64,000 bases of DNA from an uncultured Dehalococcoidia bacterium (GTDB lineage: Bacteria > Chloroflexota > Dehalococcoidia > Lucifugimonadales > Lucifugimonadaceae). This document shows positions 35,652 to 45,755 of the stretch, in pieces; the first letter of the stretch is position 1; every line of letters starts with the position of its first letter. The notes under the pieces are model-generated. The model did no database searches and was not told where the DNA came from. It worked only from the letters and a program-made list of their open reading frames with translations. Position numbers and translations under genes: made by a program. The stretch spans positions 1,116,001-1,180,000 of the forward strand of contig OY282385.1 in NCBI GenBank assembly GCA_958295935.1. Reading direction: 5' to 3'.

Positions 35652-36362
35652 TTACGACCCCGCAGCCTCTAAACCCGGCCGGGCAGGACACTCCGCGTAA
35701 AGCGGGCAATCACCGCACAATGGCCGCCGGGCCTTGCACCTGCGCCGGCCATGAGTGATCAGCAGCACGTGAAACGCAAACCGGTCGTCCGGAGCCACCA
35801 TACCCTCCAACACGTCATGCGCATCATCCGCAGAAGTCCCCGGGCCGATCAATCCCAAGCGGCCGGAAACCCGATGTATGTGAGTATCCACCGGCATCGC
35901 CGGCATACCAAGAGAGAAGGAAAGCACCACCGCCGCCGTTTTTGGACCAACCCCGGGCAACTCCCGAAGCCACGCCTTCGCATCAGACAACGACAGGTCC
36001 GACAGGAAATTCAGATCGAGCTCGCCCCGACGCTCCAGTATCTCACCCAGGATCCGCTGTATCCGTACCGACTTCTGATTGGCAAGACCGCCCTCGCGTA
36101 TGGCGCTTGCAACCTCCGTAGACGGCGCGCCCATCACATCGGGCCAAGTCGGGTAGCGTCTCCGCAGCGACCGATAGGCCCGCTCCGCGTTCAGGTCCGA
36201 AGTGTGCTGAGTAAGCACCGTAAAGACCAACTCCTCCAGCGCAGCCATGCGAGGCCGCCACTCCACAGGCCCATATAAAGCCTCCAACCGGTCTGCGACC
36301 TCAGACGGCGGAAGCGCCAACCGGCCCGGACTGACGCGCTTCCCGCGGATTCTGCGGCGCAC
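35652..36362 (-). CDS. nth: Endonuclease III (DNA glycosylase/AP lyase)
   Basis: A 236-residue HhH-GPD enzyme with the hairpin LPGVGPKTAAVV (catalytic Lys), catalytic Asp in VDTHIHRVSGRL and the four-Cys [4Fe-4S] loop CKARRPLCGDCPLYAEC at the C-terminus. It removes oxidised pyrimidines from DNA. It begins at a GTG and lies 7 bp after the polyprenyl synthase gene. Confidence 0.92.
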   Translation of the reverse strand: MRRRIRGKRVSPGRLALPPSEVADRLEALYGPVEWRPRMAALEELVFTVLTQHTSDLNAERAYRSLRRRYPTWPDVMGAPSTEVASAIREGGLANQKSVRIQRILGEILERRGELDLNFLSDLSLSDAKAWLRELPGVGPKTAAVVLSFSLGMPAMPVDTHIHRVSGRLGLIGPGTSADDAHDVLEGMVAPDDRFAFHVLLITHGRRRCKARRPLCGDCPLYAECPARPGLEAAGS

Positions 36363-36369
36363 GAGGATC

Positions 36370-37359
36370 TTAGCTGACCCGCAAACGAGCGTACTGCACC
36401 AGACCCAGCAAAGACTCCCTAGCCTCTGAAGCAGGCACGCTCAGAAGAGCCGCCGCCGCCCGGTCCAGATACTCCTCAGCAGTACCGCGAGCCTCCGACA
36501 GAGCGCCCGATGCACGCACCTGAGCGTAAGCCTCAGGCAAAAGAGACGGACGACAAGAAGACTCAGCCGCCAGGTACTCCTCAAGCCCAGGCGCCTTCCC
36601 GCTGTGAAGCGCAATCAGAGAAGGCAGAGTCAACACCCCCTCCCCAAGATCATGACCCACCGGTTTGCCAAGCTCGTCGCTGGCGCACTGAAAATCAAAT
36701 AGATCGTCCACGATCTGATACGCAATACCCATGTCCCGACCGTAGCTCCGAAGAGCCTCCACCCCATCCGCGTCACCCCCTCCAAGAACCGCCCCGCTCT
36801 CCGCAGCCGTCGAAAACAAAGACGCCGTCTTGTCATACACGCGCGCAAAATAGTCGTCACGAGTAACCCCAGGACTCCACGCGTCCAACATCTCGTGAAG
36901 CTCCCCGCGGGAAAGATCCGCTATCGTCTCCGCAAATCGACGGATCAGGCGCACGCTGTTGGTATCGCACACGAAGATCGCAGAGGTCGCAAATACGTAA
37001 TCCCCCAGCAGAACCGCCATATTCCCACCCCACAGACTGCTCGCCGTAGCGCGGCCCCGACGAGTATCCGCGCTGTCCACAGTGTCATCATGAATCAGAG
37101 TCGCTATGTGCAGAAGCTCAACAGCCGTAGCCATCTTGATCGTACGATCATCCGGATCGCGGCCCCAAAGCCTCGACGCAAGCAACGTCACCGCAGGACG
37201 AACCCGCTTACCGGGAGTAGCCAAAATGTGCGCAAGACGCCTAGCTACCGCAGCGTGACGAGTCTGCTGACTGCTCCAAACACCGGCGAGGTTATCGACC
37301 ACCACGTCCAGGTCGCGAGCAACCGGCGCGTAGATACGCTGCTGACTTTGGACAACCAT
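36370..37359 (-). CDS. Polyprenyl diphosphate synthase (trans-isoprenyl transferase)
   Basis: A 329-residue helical enzyme with the two Asp-rich motifs LIHDDTVDSADTRRG (first, DDxxD type) and YQIVDDLFDF (second). It condenses isopentenyl diphosphate onto an allylic starter to make the side chain of quinones or lipid carriers; chain length cannot be told. It is 7 bp downstream of metG and probably in one operon with metG and nth. Confidence 0.9.
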   Translation of the reverse strand: MVVQSQQRIYAPVARDLDVVVDNLAGVWSSQQTRHAAVARRLAHILATPGKRVRPAVTLLASRLWGRDPDDRTIKMATAVELLHIATLIHDDTVDSADTRRGRATASSLWGGNMAVLLGDYVFATSAIFVCDTNSVRLIRRFAETIADLSRGELHEMLDAWSPGVTRDDYFARVYDKTASLFSTAAESGAVLGGGDADGVEALRSYGRDMGIAYQIVDDLFDFQCASDELGKPVGHDLGEGVLTLPSLIALHSGKAPGLEEYLAAESSCRPSLLPEAYAQVRASGALSEARGTAEEYLDRAAAALLSVPASEARESLLGLVQYARLRVS

Positions 37360-37366
37360 GATCCGA

Positions 37367-39049
37367 TCAGACCGACCGCGCCGCAGATCCCTCCAGCCGG
37401 GCGTACTCCTCCTCCACTACAGACTCATCGAGCTTGCGAAACAGAGGCCGGGAAGGTTGCAGCCGAGCATGGGCCGCCACCTCCTGCCGGGCCCAGCCGC
37501 CTTCCACCACGCTGCCGCCGGCCCCTAACATCTCATGAATCCTCTCCGACGCAAGAGGAACGAACGGATGCATCACGGTCCGCAGCGTCGACACGAGGTT
37601 CAAGGCAGTCCACAAAGTCGTACCCGCAGAACCGCGGTCCCGCTTCACCTCAGACCACGGAGCCTTCTGATCAACGTAGCGGTTGCCATGCTGCGCAAGA
37701 GACATCGCAGCACGAAGGCCGTCACGGAAACGACGAGCCTCTATGGCCGCGGATACGTCTGACAGCGCAGTGTCGCACGCCGCCAGCGCCGCACGATCCA
37801 CCTCCGCCAACTCGCCGGGCTCAGGTACCGTTCCCCCAAAATTGCGATACGTGATCGTAAGAACCCGGTGAACGAAATTGCCGAACGTCGCCACCAACTC
37901 ATTGTTGTTGGCAGCCACGAATCCCTCCCAGGTGAAATCCGTATCCGAAGTCTCCGGCATAGACGACGCAAGAAAATAACGCAGAGGATCCGCCTCATAG
38001 CGCTCAAGATAGTCCGGCAGCCACACCGCCCAATTACGGCTCTTCGAAAACTCGCGACCACGGAAATTGAGGTACTCGTTGGCCGCCACGTCCGTAGGCA
38101 GGTTCAAACCCCCATACCCCATCAACATCGCAGGCCAGATCAGCGTATGGAACGGAATGTTGTCCTTACCCTGGAAATAGTAGGTCTCACCATCCGGATC
38201 CAGCCAGAAACGCTCCCAAGCATCCGGCTCCCCCTGACGACGCGCCCACTCCTTCGTAGCAGAAAGATACCCGATCACCGCCTCGAACCACACGTAGATC
38301 CGCTTGTCCTCATAGCCCGGCAGAGGAACCGGAACACCCCAATCTATGTCGCGAGTAATAGCCCGATCCCGCAAACCCTCCCGCAGCCAGCTCAACGTCT
38401 GCATACGTACTCCCACCCGCCAATCCTCCCGCGCACTCACCCAACGCTCCAGAGCATCCTGAAACGCGCTCAGCCTGAAGAACTGATGCACCGTATCCCG
38501 AAACTCCGGCGTCGAGCCGTCACGCTTGCTGCGGATATTCAACAGGTCCGAAGGATCCAGCGTCCGGCCGCACCCGTCGCACTGATCGCCGCGAGCCCCG
38601 TCATTGCCGCAGTGCGGACACGTCCCCTCCACAAAGCGGTCCGACAGATAGCGGCCCTCGGTAACCGAGTACGGCATCGTCTGACCAGACTCGTACAGGT
38701 AGCCGCCCTCCGCCAGTCTCAGGAAGAGGTCTTGCGTAACCTCCCGGTGGTTCTCAGTATCCGTGTGAGTGTAGATGTCGTACGAAAAACCCATGTCCGA
38801 CAGGCACTTCGACCACACCGCGTGATAGCGCTCCGCGACCACCGAAGGCGCAACACCCTCGTCAGCCGCCCTCAACGCAGTCGGTGTACCGTGCATGTCG
38901 CTGCCAGAAACCATGATCGCATCGTTGCCGGCCAGCCGGTGGTAACGCACGAAGATATCCGCCGGAACATTCATCCCGGCGATATGGCCAAGGTGCGGAG
39001 GCCCGTTCACGTAGGGCCAGGCGACCGCTACGAGAATACTGCGGGGCAA
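37367..39049 (-). CDS. metG: Methionyl-tRNA synthetase
   Basis: A 560-residue class I synthetase with the HLGH form of the HIGH motif (PPHLGHIAG), a four-Cys zinc knuckle (CPHCGNDGARGDQCDGC), and a FSKSR form of KMSKS. Length and content match the short MetG without the C-terminal tRNA-binding extension. The start is TTG at 39049, ahead of the first strand of the Rossmann fold; a promoter box lies at 39115-39120. Confidence 0.93.
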   Translation of the reverse strand: MPRSILVAVAWPYVNGPPHLGHIAGMNVPADIFVRYHRLAGNDAIMVSGSDMHGTPTALRAADEGVAPSVVAERYHAVWSKCLSDMGFSYDIYTHTDTENHREVTQDLFLRLAEGGYLYESGQTMPYSVTEGRYLSDRFVEGTCPHCGNDGARGDQCDGCGRTLDPSDLLNIRSKRDGSTPEFRDTVHQFFRLSAFQDALERWVSAREDWRVGVRMQTLSWLREGLRDRAITRDIDWGVPVPLPGYEDKRIYVWFEAVIGYLSATKEWARRQGEPDAWERFWLDPDGETYYFQGKDNIPFHTLIWPAMLMGYGGLNLPTDVAANEYLNFRGREFSKSRNWAVWLPDYLERYEADPLRYFLASSMPETSDTDFTWEGFVAANNNELVATFGNFVHRVLTITYRNFGGTVPEPGELAEVDRAALAACDTALSDVSAAIEARRFRDGLRAAMSLAQHGNRYVDQKAPWSEVKRDRGSAGTTLWTALNLVSTLRTVMHPFVPLASERIHEMLGAGGSVVEGGWARQEVAAHARLQPSRPLFRKLDESVVEEEYARLEGSAARSV

Positions 39050-39114
39050 GGGGTGTCTCTACAGATGAAGTTCAAGAGTAAAACGTGAATCCGATCACAA
39101 TCCGGTCACACCCC

Positions 39115-39120
39115 ATTATA
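39115..39120 (-). promoter_or_regulatory. -10 box of metG
   Basis: TATAAT on the minus strand, 66 bp before the metG start; no strong -35 was found. Confidence 0.5.
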
Positions 39121-39139
39121 GAGACCTCCACACACCCCC

Positions 39140-39330
39140 GGACACAACAACCTCCCCCTCTCCCCTCCTCCCCGCACGTGCACCATGGGCTGATCGTCAT
39201 CGAGGCGCATCTCCCTTCGCTCAAACGACAGCGCATCCGAAACCCGTAGCCTGGCTCTCCACGTGATCAGCATCATGAGCCTAGCCCGCGAACGGCGCGC
39301 TGTTCCACTATTGCAGACCTCGACAAGCCC
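39140..39330 (-). pseudogene. Relic of a tyrosine recombinase (phage-type integrase)
   Basis: In the 400-bp gap between metG and the chromate transporter gene, the minus strand encodes, without an apparent start, a stretch with ARLMMLITWRARLRVSDAL followed by SFERREMRLDDDQPMVHVRG. This matches the Arg-box region of tyrosine recombinases (RALxxLLxxxGLRxSExL, then a beta strand ending V-x-G-K-G); the Arg in LRVSD would be the first catalytic Arg. The rest of the catalytic domain is missing. It marks a former mobile element. Confidence 0.55.
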
Positions 39331-39467
39331 AAATCTCCAATTTGATCAAAATTGAAAACACCACGCAAACCGCACCGCTATCAGGGTTGAATGCTTGGCC
39401 CCGCAAACCGCCCCGGTATTCTATTCAGTAAGCCAAAAACAAGGAACCATCCCATTGGCGGCTCAGC

Positions 39468-40679
39468 CTACAGGAACGCCCACAGCGCTCCCCCAGCCAA
39501 AGCCGACAGGGGAACCACCAACCACGGCGGCCACTTCCAGAACGCCAACAAGCCGAAAGCCGCCATACCCAAAGCAAAATCCCGCGGAATCTCTACCGCA
39601 GTCGTCCACACCGGATCGTAAAGCGCAGCCGCCAGCAGCCCCACCACCGCAGCGTTGATACCAGTCAGCGCAGCCCGAAAACCCGCATTCCCCCTAAGCC
39701 CCTCCCAAAAAGGCAACACCCCCGTCAGCAACAGAAACGACGGCAAGAAGATAGCCCCAAGCGCAAAAAGACCCCCCATCCAACCGCCGGGCGAACCATC
39801 CATCACCGAACCCAGATACGCCGAAAAGGTCAGCAGCGGCCCTGGAACAGCCTGCGCAGCGCCATAACCGGCAACGAACTCCTCATTCGTCACCCAACCC
39901 GGAGTCACAACCTCCGACTGAAGCAACGGCAGAACCACGTGACCGCCGCCGAACACCATCGAGCCGCTGCGGTAGAACCCATCGAAAACACCCAGCCAAT
40001 CGCTTTGCCAAACGTACCTCACCAGCGGCAACCCGATAAGCAAAGCAAAAAACACGAAAAGGCTGAAGAAGGCCACAAGACGACTGAACGGCCTTGCCGC
40101 AACCGACTCCCCCGCCGGCTCGCTATGACCGCGCAACAGCAGCCAGCCCACAAGCCCCGACGCAACGATGAGAACCGGATACCCAGCCAGGTTTTGCCAT
40201 AGCAAAAGCGCCACGGCAGTCGAGATAGCAATCGTCGCACGCAACCGATCCGGCGCCAGACTCCTGGCCATCTCCCACACCGCAAGGCCAACCACCGCCA
40301 AAGCCGCAACCTTCAGCCCACGCAGCCAGTCCCCATCCACAGCGCCGCCAAATTCAACCACACCATACCCAAACACCATCAGCATCGCCGCCGACGGAAG
40401 CGTGAAACCCAGCCACGCCGCAACACCGCCAACCAGCCCGCCGCGAGCAATCCCAACGCCTATCCCCACCTGGCTGCTAGTAGGACCGGGCAGAAACTGA
40501 CAAAGAGCCACCAGATCCGCATATCTACGCTCGTCAAGCCACTTGCGAGACGAAACGTACTCCTGCCGAAAATAACCCAGGTGCGCAACCGGCCCCCCAA
40601 AAGACGTCAACCCCAGCCGAAGCGCAACCAGCAGTATCTCCAACCAGCCCGCCAACGCCCGCCCCGGCCCCGGTTTCAC
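39468..40679 (-). CDS. chrA: Chromate transporter (ChrA/CHR family)
   Basis: A 403-residue membrane protein with two homologous CHR domains; the first has the signature LGLTSFGGPVAHLGYF and QFLPGPTSSQVGIGVG, the second VFGGGHVVLPLL and AVPGPLLTFSAYLG. Long-chain CHR proteins export chromate by proton antiport. It lies beside the integrase relic and may have arrived with it, but its G-rich coding strand resembles resident genes. Confidence 0.88.
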   Translation of the reverse strand: MKPGPGRALAGWLEILLVALRLGLTSFGGPVAHLGYFRQEYVSSRKWLDERRYADLVALCQFLPGPTSSQVGIGVGIARGGLVGGVAAWLGFTLPSAAMLMVFGYGVVEFGGAVDGDWLRGLKVAALAVVGLAVWEMARSLAPDRLRATIAISTAVALLLWQNLAGYPVLIVASGLVGWLLLRGHSEPAGESVAARPFSRLVAFFSLFVFFALLIGLPLVRYVWQSDWLGVFDGFYRSGSMVFGGGHVVLPLLQSEVVTPGWVTNEEFVAGYGAAQAVPGPLLTFSAYLGSVMDGSPGGWMGGLFALGAIFLPSFLLLTGVLPFWEGLRGNAGFRAALTGINAAVVGLLAAALYDPVWTTAVEIPRDFALGMAAFGLLAFWKWPPWLVVPLSALAGGALWAFL

Positions 40680-40784
40680 TGGCTCCTCAGGCGTTTATAT
40701 CCTCCGCTGACCCGTGCCGGAAGGAACGACCCCGCAACCTGTCCGGCCTCGCCGCAGTTCGCGCTCACTCCAACCTCGGCAAGA

Positions 40785-41645
40785 TCAGCCCCGACGCTCG
40801 CTATCTCGCCGCTCCTCCAGCGCAAGCCGGTAGATGCGGCTGCGAGGCGCCTTCGTAGAAGTCGCCACCGCCTGAACGAGATCGCGACCCGCCAAACCCC
40901 TCGAACGCGCCGAACGTATGTCCGCTAGCAACTCGTCATCCGCAAGCCTTCGGTCTACCCCGCCCGACCCCTCTATGACCATGATGAACTCGCCCCGCGG
41001 CTTGACGAAATACTCCAGAGCGCCCGCAGCCGTACCCCGGTATATCTCCTCGTGAAGCTTCGTCAACTCTCTACACACCGCAATGTTGCGATCCGGAAAT
41101 AAACCCGCAATGTCCTCCAGCGTGCGGCGCATCCTGTGGGGGGCTTCCAGAGCCACCAAAAGACCCGGCTCATCCGAGACAGACTGCAGCAACTCCACGC
41201 GCCTCTTCTGCGGGCGGGGCAGAAAACCCAGATAGAGGAACCGACCAGCGGGCATACCCCCAACCGACAACGCCGCCGTGATCGCAGAAGGGCCGGGAAC
41301 CGCCACAACCTGATGCCCAGCCCCCACCGCCGCTGACACCAGATCCGCTCCCGGATCGCTCAAGGCAGGCGTACCGGCATCCGTCACCAAAGCAACGTCC
41401 CCGGATTCCAATGCTCCCACAATCTCCATCAGCCTACCGGAAGGCGAACTCTCGTGAAAACTCACGAGACGAGGCCGAGCCTTGATACGCGCAAGCAACT
41501 TCATCGTTACACGGGTGTCCTCCGCAGCCACCACGGGAACCGACCGCAATATCTCAGACGCCCGGATGGAAAGATCCCCCAAGTTCCCTATGGGCGTCGC
41601 AACAACGTACAGCGCGCCCCCTTTCAACTGTGCACTGTTAGACAT
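40785..41645 (-). CDS. rsmI: 16S rRNA (cytidine-1402-2'-O)-methyltransferase RsmI
   Basis: A 286-residue SAM enzyme of the tetrapyrrole methylase fold, with the RsmI signature LYVVATPIGNLGDLSIRA, AEDTRVT, VTDAGTPALSDPG and the AALSVGGMPAGRFLYLGFLP segment. It 2'-O-methylates C1402 of 16S rRNA. The ATG at 41645 gives the expected length. Confidence 0.93.
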   Translation of the reverse strand: MSNSAQLKGGALYVVATPIGNLGDLSIRASEILRSVPVVAAEDTRVTMKLLARIKARPRLVSFHESSPSGRLMEIVGALESGDVALVTDAGTPALSDPGADLVSAAVGAGHQVVAVPGPSAITAALSVGGMPAGRFLYLGFLPRPQKRRVELLQSVSDEPGLLVALEAPHRMRRTLEDIAGLFPDRNIAVCRELTKLHEEIYRGTAAGALEYFVKPRGEFIMVIEGSGGVDRRLADDELLADIRSARSRGLAGRDLVQAVATSTKAPRSRIYRLALEERRDSERRG

Positions 41646-41703
41646 GGAACGGATCTAAACGCCTCGTGACTTCGAGCCATAACCGTAAGGTGGCAAGCAA
41701 AAT

Positions 41704-42642
41704 TCAAGCGAACTCCCGCGACGGACCGACGCGCGGCAACGTTTCAACCGCAGCCTCATGCTGCACGTCGGCGTGGTATGAGCTGCGCACCAGCGGCCCA
41801 GCCGCCACGTGCCGGAAACCCATCGCCATGCCCGCATCGCGGAAACCATCGAAATCCGACGGAGAGTAGAAACGGATGAGAGGATGATGCTTCCCAGTCG
41901 GCCTCAGATACTGCCCGACCGTAAGCAACTCGCAGCCCACCGAACGCAGATCGCGCATCGTCTCCAAAACCTCATCCCGCGTCTCTCCAAGACCAACCAT
42001 CATCCCAGACTTGGAAGGAAGAGAAGGGTCCATCTCCTTGCAGCGACGAAGCAATTCCAGCGAAAGGTCGTAGTCACCCTTGGGACGAACCTTCGGAAAA
42101 ATACGACGCACCGTCTCGATATTGTGGTTCAAAACCTCAGGACCCGCAGAAATCACCGTGCGCAAAGACTCGGCTTCACCCGAAAAATCCGGTATCAACA
42201 CCTCCACCTTGCACGAAGGCGACAAACGACGGATCTCTCTGATCGCATGAGCGAAGACCCCCGCTCCACCGTCAGGAAGATCGTCCCGGTCAACCGACGT
42301 GACCACCGTGTAGCGAAGACCCATCTCTGCAACCGTCCGAGCAAGACGGAAAGGCTCCAAAACGTCAAGCGTACCCGGCCAACCCGTCTTCACGTTGCAA
42401 TAAGAGCACGCGCGGGTGCACGTATCACCCAAAATCATGAACGTCGCAGTACGACGCTCCCAACAGTCGCCAATGTTGGGGCAGCCAGCCTCCTCACAAA
42501 CCGTGTGAAGCTTCGCACCGCGAAACCTTCGCCGAAGGTCGAGATAGTTCTCGCCGCCAGGCGCAGGTACCTTGAACCACTCTGGAAGGCGTCTTACAAC
42601 TGACAAGTCAAAATCCACAAATCGCCGAATCTGTCCAACCAA
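41704..42642 (-). CDS. lipA: Lipoyl synthase
   Basis: A 312-residue radical SAM enzyme with both Fe-S sites: CEEAGCPNIGDC (auxiliary cluster, C-x4-C-x5-C) and CTRACSYC (C-x3-C-x2-C radical SAM cluster). It inserts sulfur into octanoyl-protein to form lipoyl groups. TTG at 42642 is the first usable start; no strong ribosome site helps the choice. No lipB or lipoylated-subunit gene is nearby. Confidence 0.93.
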   Translation of the reverse strand: MVGQIRRFVDFDLSVVRRLPEWFKVPAPGGENYLDLRRRFRGAKLHTVCEEAGCPNIGDCWERRTATFMILGDTCTRACSYCNVKTGWPGTLDVLEPFRLARTVAEMGLRYTVVTSVDRDDLPDGGAGVFAHAIREIRRLSPSCKVEVLIPDFSGEAESLRTVISAGPEVLNHNIETVRRIFPKVRPKGDYDLSLELLRRCKEMDPSLPSKSGMMVGLGETRDEVLETMRDLRSVGCELLTVGQYLRPTGKHHPLIRFYSPSDFDGFRDAGMAMGFRHVAAGPLVRSSYHADVQHEAAVETLPRVGPSREFA

Positions 42643-42759
42643 ACAGCGGGCCCCTCGCCCGTGCGAGAAACACCCCTGTAGCGCAGAATATCAAATGACG
42701 ACAGTTTAACCGACCCAGAAGCTAAAACACCCCCGGCAGAACAAGACCCACAAAGCAAA

Positions 42760-44013
42760 TTGGCCAAGAAGAGACACAGACCCCGCTACGACGGACCCCC
42801 CCTGACAGACCACCTCGCCATCGCCCAGGGAGACACCCTCAGGCTTAGGCTCGATGACTTCAACGACGCCGGAGAGGCCGCCGCGCTGATCGACGGCGCA
42901 CCCGCCTCCGTAACCGGAGGCATACCCGGAGAACTCGTATCAGCAGAAGTCGTAAAGGTATTCCCCGAGCGCGTAGCCCTCCGCGTCGTAGAGGTCATAG
43001 AAGCCTCACCCGACCGAGTACAACCACCCTGCCCATACGTCGCAGATTGCAGCGGATGCCAATGGCAACACCTCTCGCCCAACCGACAACTCACCGAGAA
43101 AGCCCGGCGAGTGCAAAAGGCCCTCTATGCCCACGAGAACCTTCGCAACGCCAGAGCAACGCCCCCCATAGCCAGCCCAGCACAGTTCGGATACCGAAAC
43201 CACGCAAGGCTCACGGTCGGAAAGAAAGGAGAAGACGCCGGCAAAGCGGGATTTGTAAACGCAACCACGAGGCGTTTCGTCCCCGTCGACAAATGCCTCA
43301 TCATGCACGAAACCCTGAACCACACGATGAAACGCATACAGGGACGACTGCACGGCATGACCCAGATATCCCTACGAACCGGAATCAACCGAGGATCCAC
43401 CCTCATACAGCCCGCGTTCAAGCCACCATGGCCCGATCTCGATACCGGCCAAACGCACTTCCGAGAGGAAGTAGAAGGCGTGAGCTTCAGGATCGCCGCC
43501 TCATCCTTCTTCCAGGTCAACACACCGCAACTCGCCAACACCATCGACCTCATGATGAAAGCTCTCAGGCTAACGGGCCGCGAGGTAGTCGTGGACGCCT
43601 ACTGCGGAGTGGGTACCTTCGCAATACTGCTCGCCCCAGCCGCAAAGCGCGTAATAGGCATCGAGGAGTCCGCCTCCGCAATCGCAGACGCACGGCAGAA
43701 CGCCAAAGGAATCCACAACGTACACTTCATTCAGGCGCGGACCGAAAACGGCCTGGAAAATATCGACCGCGCAGTAGACGTCCTCATACTCGACCCCCCG
43801 AGGAGAGGCTGCTCATCGGAAGCCATAGCAGCCGTCAAGAACCTCGCGCCCACGCGCCTCGCCATGATCTCATGCGAACCCGTCGCAATGGCCAGAGACC
43901 TGGCCCGGATGTGCGATGGCCCGTACTCACTAGACGAGGTATACCCCATCGACATGTTCCCTCAGACCAGACACGTCGAAGCCATGGCGGTTCTTTCCCG
44001 CCTACCTCGCTAA
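42760..44013 (+). CDS. 23S rRNA uracil-C5 methyltransferase, RlmD/TrmA family
   Basis: A 417-residue enzyme: short N-terminal TRAM-like beta domain, [4Fe-4S]-type Cys residues (PCPYVADCSGC, then KCLIMHE), SAM motif DAYCGVGTFAILLA, the NPPY-equivalent DPPRRGC and the catalytic Cys in MISCEP. It methylates uracil in 23S rRNA (U1939 or U747 type). It begins at a TTG. Confidence 0.9.
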   Translation: MAKKRHRPRYDGPPLTDHLAIAQGDTLRLRLDDFNDAGEAAALIDGAPASVTGGIPGELVSAEVVKVFPERVALRVVEVIEASPDRVQPPCPYVADCSGCQWQHLSPNRQLTEKARRVQKALYAHENLRNARATPPIASPAQFGYRNHARLTVGKKGEDAGKAGFVNATTRRFVPVDKCLIMHETLNHTMKRIQGRLHGMTQISLRTGINRGSTLIQPAFKPPWPDLDTGQTHFREEVEGVSFRIAASSFFQVNTPQLANTIDLMMKALRLTGREVVVDAYCGVGTFAILLAPAAKRVIGIEESASAIADARQNAKGIHNVHFIQARTENGLENIDRAVDVLILDPPRRGCSSEAIAAVKNLAPTRLAMISCEPVAMARDLARMCDGPYSLDEVYPIDMFPQTRHVEAMAVLSRLPR

Positions 44014-44189
44014 GCCCCTACCCATATCTTGGTCAGCTCGCAGGCCCCGGCCTCGATCGATCGTCCCGCGCCATTGCCCGCGCGCTCAGCCCCGCCCCCG
44101 CGCCGGATCTATCGCAAGTACTCGAAAATCGCATCCGCTGGTATCCTTGAACCGCCCCAACTTGCCGCAAGACACACGCCAAGCCAAAC

Positions 44190-45404
44190 ATGACCGCTAC
44201 AGCCACAACAGGACACGCACTACCCGACCAGAACGGCCGCTTCGGCCCATACGGCGGCAAATTCGTTCCAGAGACGCTCATGAGCGCGCTTGAAGAACTC
44301 GAACAAGCCTACGACGAGGTGAGACGAGACAAGTCCTTCAACGAAGAGCTAAGTGAACTCCTGCGACGATACGTAGGCCGTCCCACCCCACTATATTTCG
44401 CCCCAAACCTCTCCCGGGAAATGCAGGGCGCCAGCATATACCTCAAGCGGGAAGACCTCGCACACACCGGCGCACACAAGATCAACAACGCTCTCGGACA
44501 AGCCCTACTAGCACAGAGGCTCGGAAAGCGACGCATAATCGCAGAAACCGGAGCAGGACAGCACGGCGTCGCAACAGCCACCGTATGCGCAAAACTCGGC
44601 ATGGAGTGCGTCGTTTACATGGGCGAAGAGGACATTCATCGACAGTCCCCCAACGTATACCGCATGAAACTACTCGGCGCAGAAGTCCGCTCCGTCACCT
44701 CCGGCAGCCGCACACTCAAGGACGCCATCAACGAAACCATAAGAGACTGGGTAACCAACGTAGAGACCACCCACTACATCATCGGAAGCGTCGTCGGACC
44801 GCACCCATACCCCAAAATGGTCCGAAACTTCCAGGCCGTCATCGGGAGCGAGGCGAGGCGCCAAGTACTCGAACAAGCCGGACGCCTGCCCGACTACGCC
44901 GTCGCATGCGTCGGAGGCGGCAGCAACGCCATAGGCCTCTTCTACGCCTTTATTCCCGATGAGACGGTCCAACTCATCGGAGTCGAAGCCGCAGGAGAAG
45001 GCGTACATACACACCGACACGCCGCCACCATCACCAGGGGAAGACCCGGAGCGCTGCACGGCTCCATGAGCTACCTACTACAGGACGAGCACGGACAGGT
45101 ACAAGAGGCGCACAGCATCTCAGCCGGCCTCGACTACCCGGGAGTAGGCCCCGAACACAGCTACCTCAAAGACTCAGGAAGGGCCGAGTACGTAGCTATA
45201 ACCGATAGCGAAGCCCTCGACGGCTTCGACCTCATCACACGCAGGGAAGGCATCATACCCGCTCTCGAACCCGCCCACGCCATCGCATACCTCAAGAAGA
45301 TGAAACCATCCCTGACCTCGAATCACGTCGTCATACTCTTGATGAGTGGAAGGGGCGACAAGGACCTCGGAGCCGTCGCAGCGGCAAGAGGAATCTCAAT
45401 ATAG
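44190..45404 (+). CDS. trpB: Tryptophan synthase beta chain
   Basis: A 404-residue PLP enzyme with the Schiff-base Lys in [13 protein letters not shown] (about residue 97), [12 protein letters not shown], and the phosphate loop [10 protein letters not shown]. This is TrpB1-type in length and motifs. trpA and the other trp genes are absent from the window, so it is a stand-alone copy here. Confidence 0.94.
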   Translation: MTATATTGHALPDQNGRFGPYGGKFVPETLMSALEELEQAYDEVRRDKSFNEELSELLRRYVGRPTPLYFAPNLSREMQGASIYLKREDLAHTGAHKINNALGQALLAQRLGKRRIIAETGAGQHGVATATVCAKLGMECVVYMGEEDIHRQSPNVYRMKLLGAEVRSVTSGSRTLKDAINETIRDWVTNVETTHYIIGSVVGPHPYPKMVRNFQAVIGSEARRQVLEQAGRLPDYAVACVGGGSNAIGLFYAFIPDETVQLIGVEAAGEGVHTHRHAATITRGRPGALHGSMSYLLQDEHGQVQEAHSISAGLDYPGVGPEHSYLKDSGRAEYVAITDSEALDGFDLITRREGIIPALEPAHAIAYLKKMKPSLTSNHVVILLMSGRGDKDLGAVAAARGISI

Positions 45405-45446
45405 CCCCCGACAGCCGGCGGGTCGGCCAGCGGAAAGGCAGTCAGC

Positions 45447-45659
45447 ATGGCCGAACAACACACAGGATCGCACAAGCCTGAAACGGGGGACGATTCCGGC
45501 ATACCGCCCGCGTCCGCCAGCAACGAGGCCCGCAAAACCCGCTCGCGCCTCAAAATCACCCACCCGGTGGAACTCAACCAGTCCTTCACCATAGACGCCG
45601 ATGACCGGAACCGTAAGAGCCCGAAACGCAAGAGACCCAAGCCAAGGCCATCCCCCTGA
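45447..45659 (+). CDS. Small basic hypothetical protein
   Basis: A 70-residue frame after trpB with a GGAAAGG site before the ATG. It is hydrophilic, disordered at both ends, with a short ordered-looking core (RLKITHPVELNQSFTIDADD) and a strongly basic Lys/Arg/Pro tail, as in small nucleic-acid-binding proteins. The opposite strand also has an open frame; this one agrees better with strand composition of real genes. Confidence 0.45.
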   Translation: MAEQHTGSHKPETGDDSGIPPASASNEARKTRSRLKITHPVELNQSFTIDADDRNRKSPKRKRPKPRPSP

Positions 45660-45755
45660 CCGGCGCCCCGCTGAGAACCGCCGCCGCCTGACCCGCAAGA
45701 TAACGCCCGTCCCTGCCGCATCGCGCCGGGCCGCTCCCTACAAAAGTAAATCCCC

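Noticed and set aside
45323-45721. 132-residue minus-strand frame opposite the trpB 3' end and the small basic protein
   Set aside because: It overlaps trpB antisense and shows no family features; typical shadow frame.
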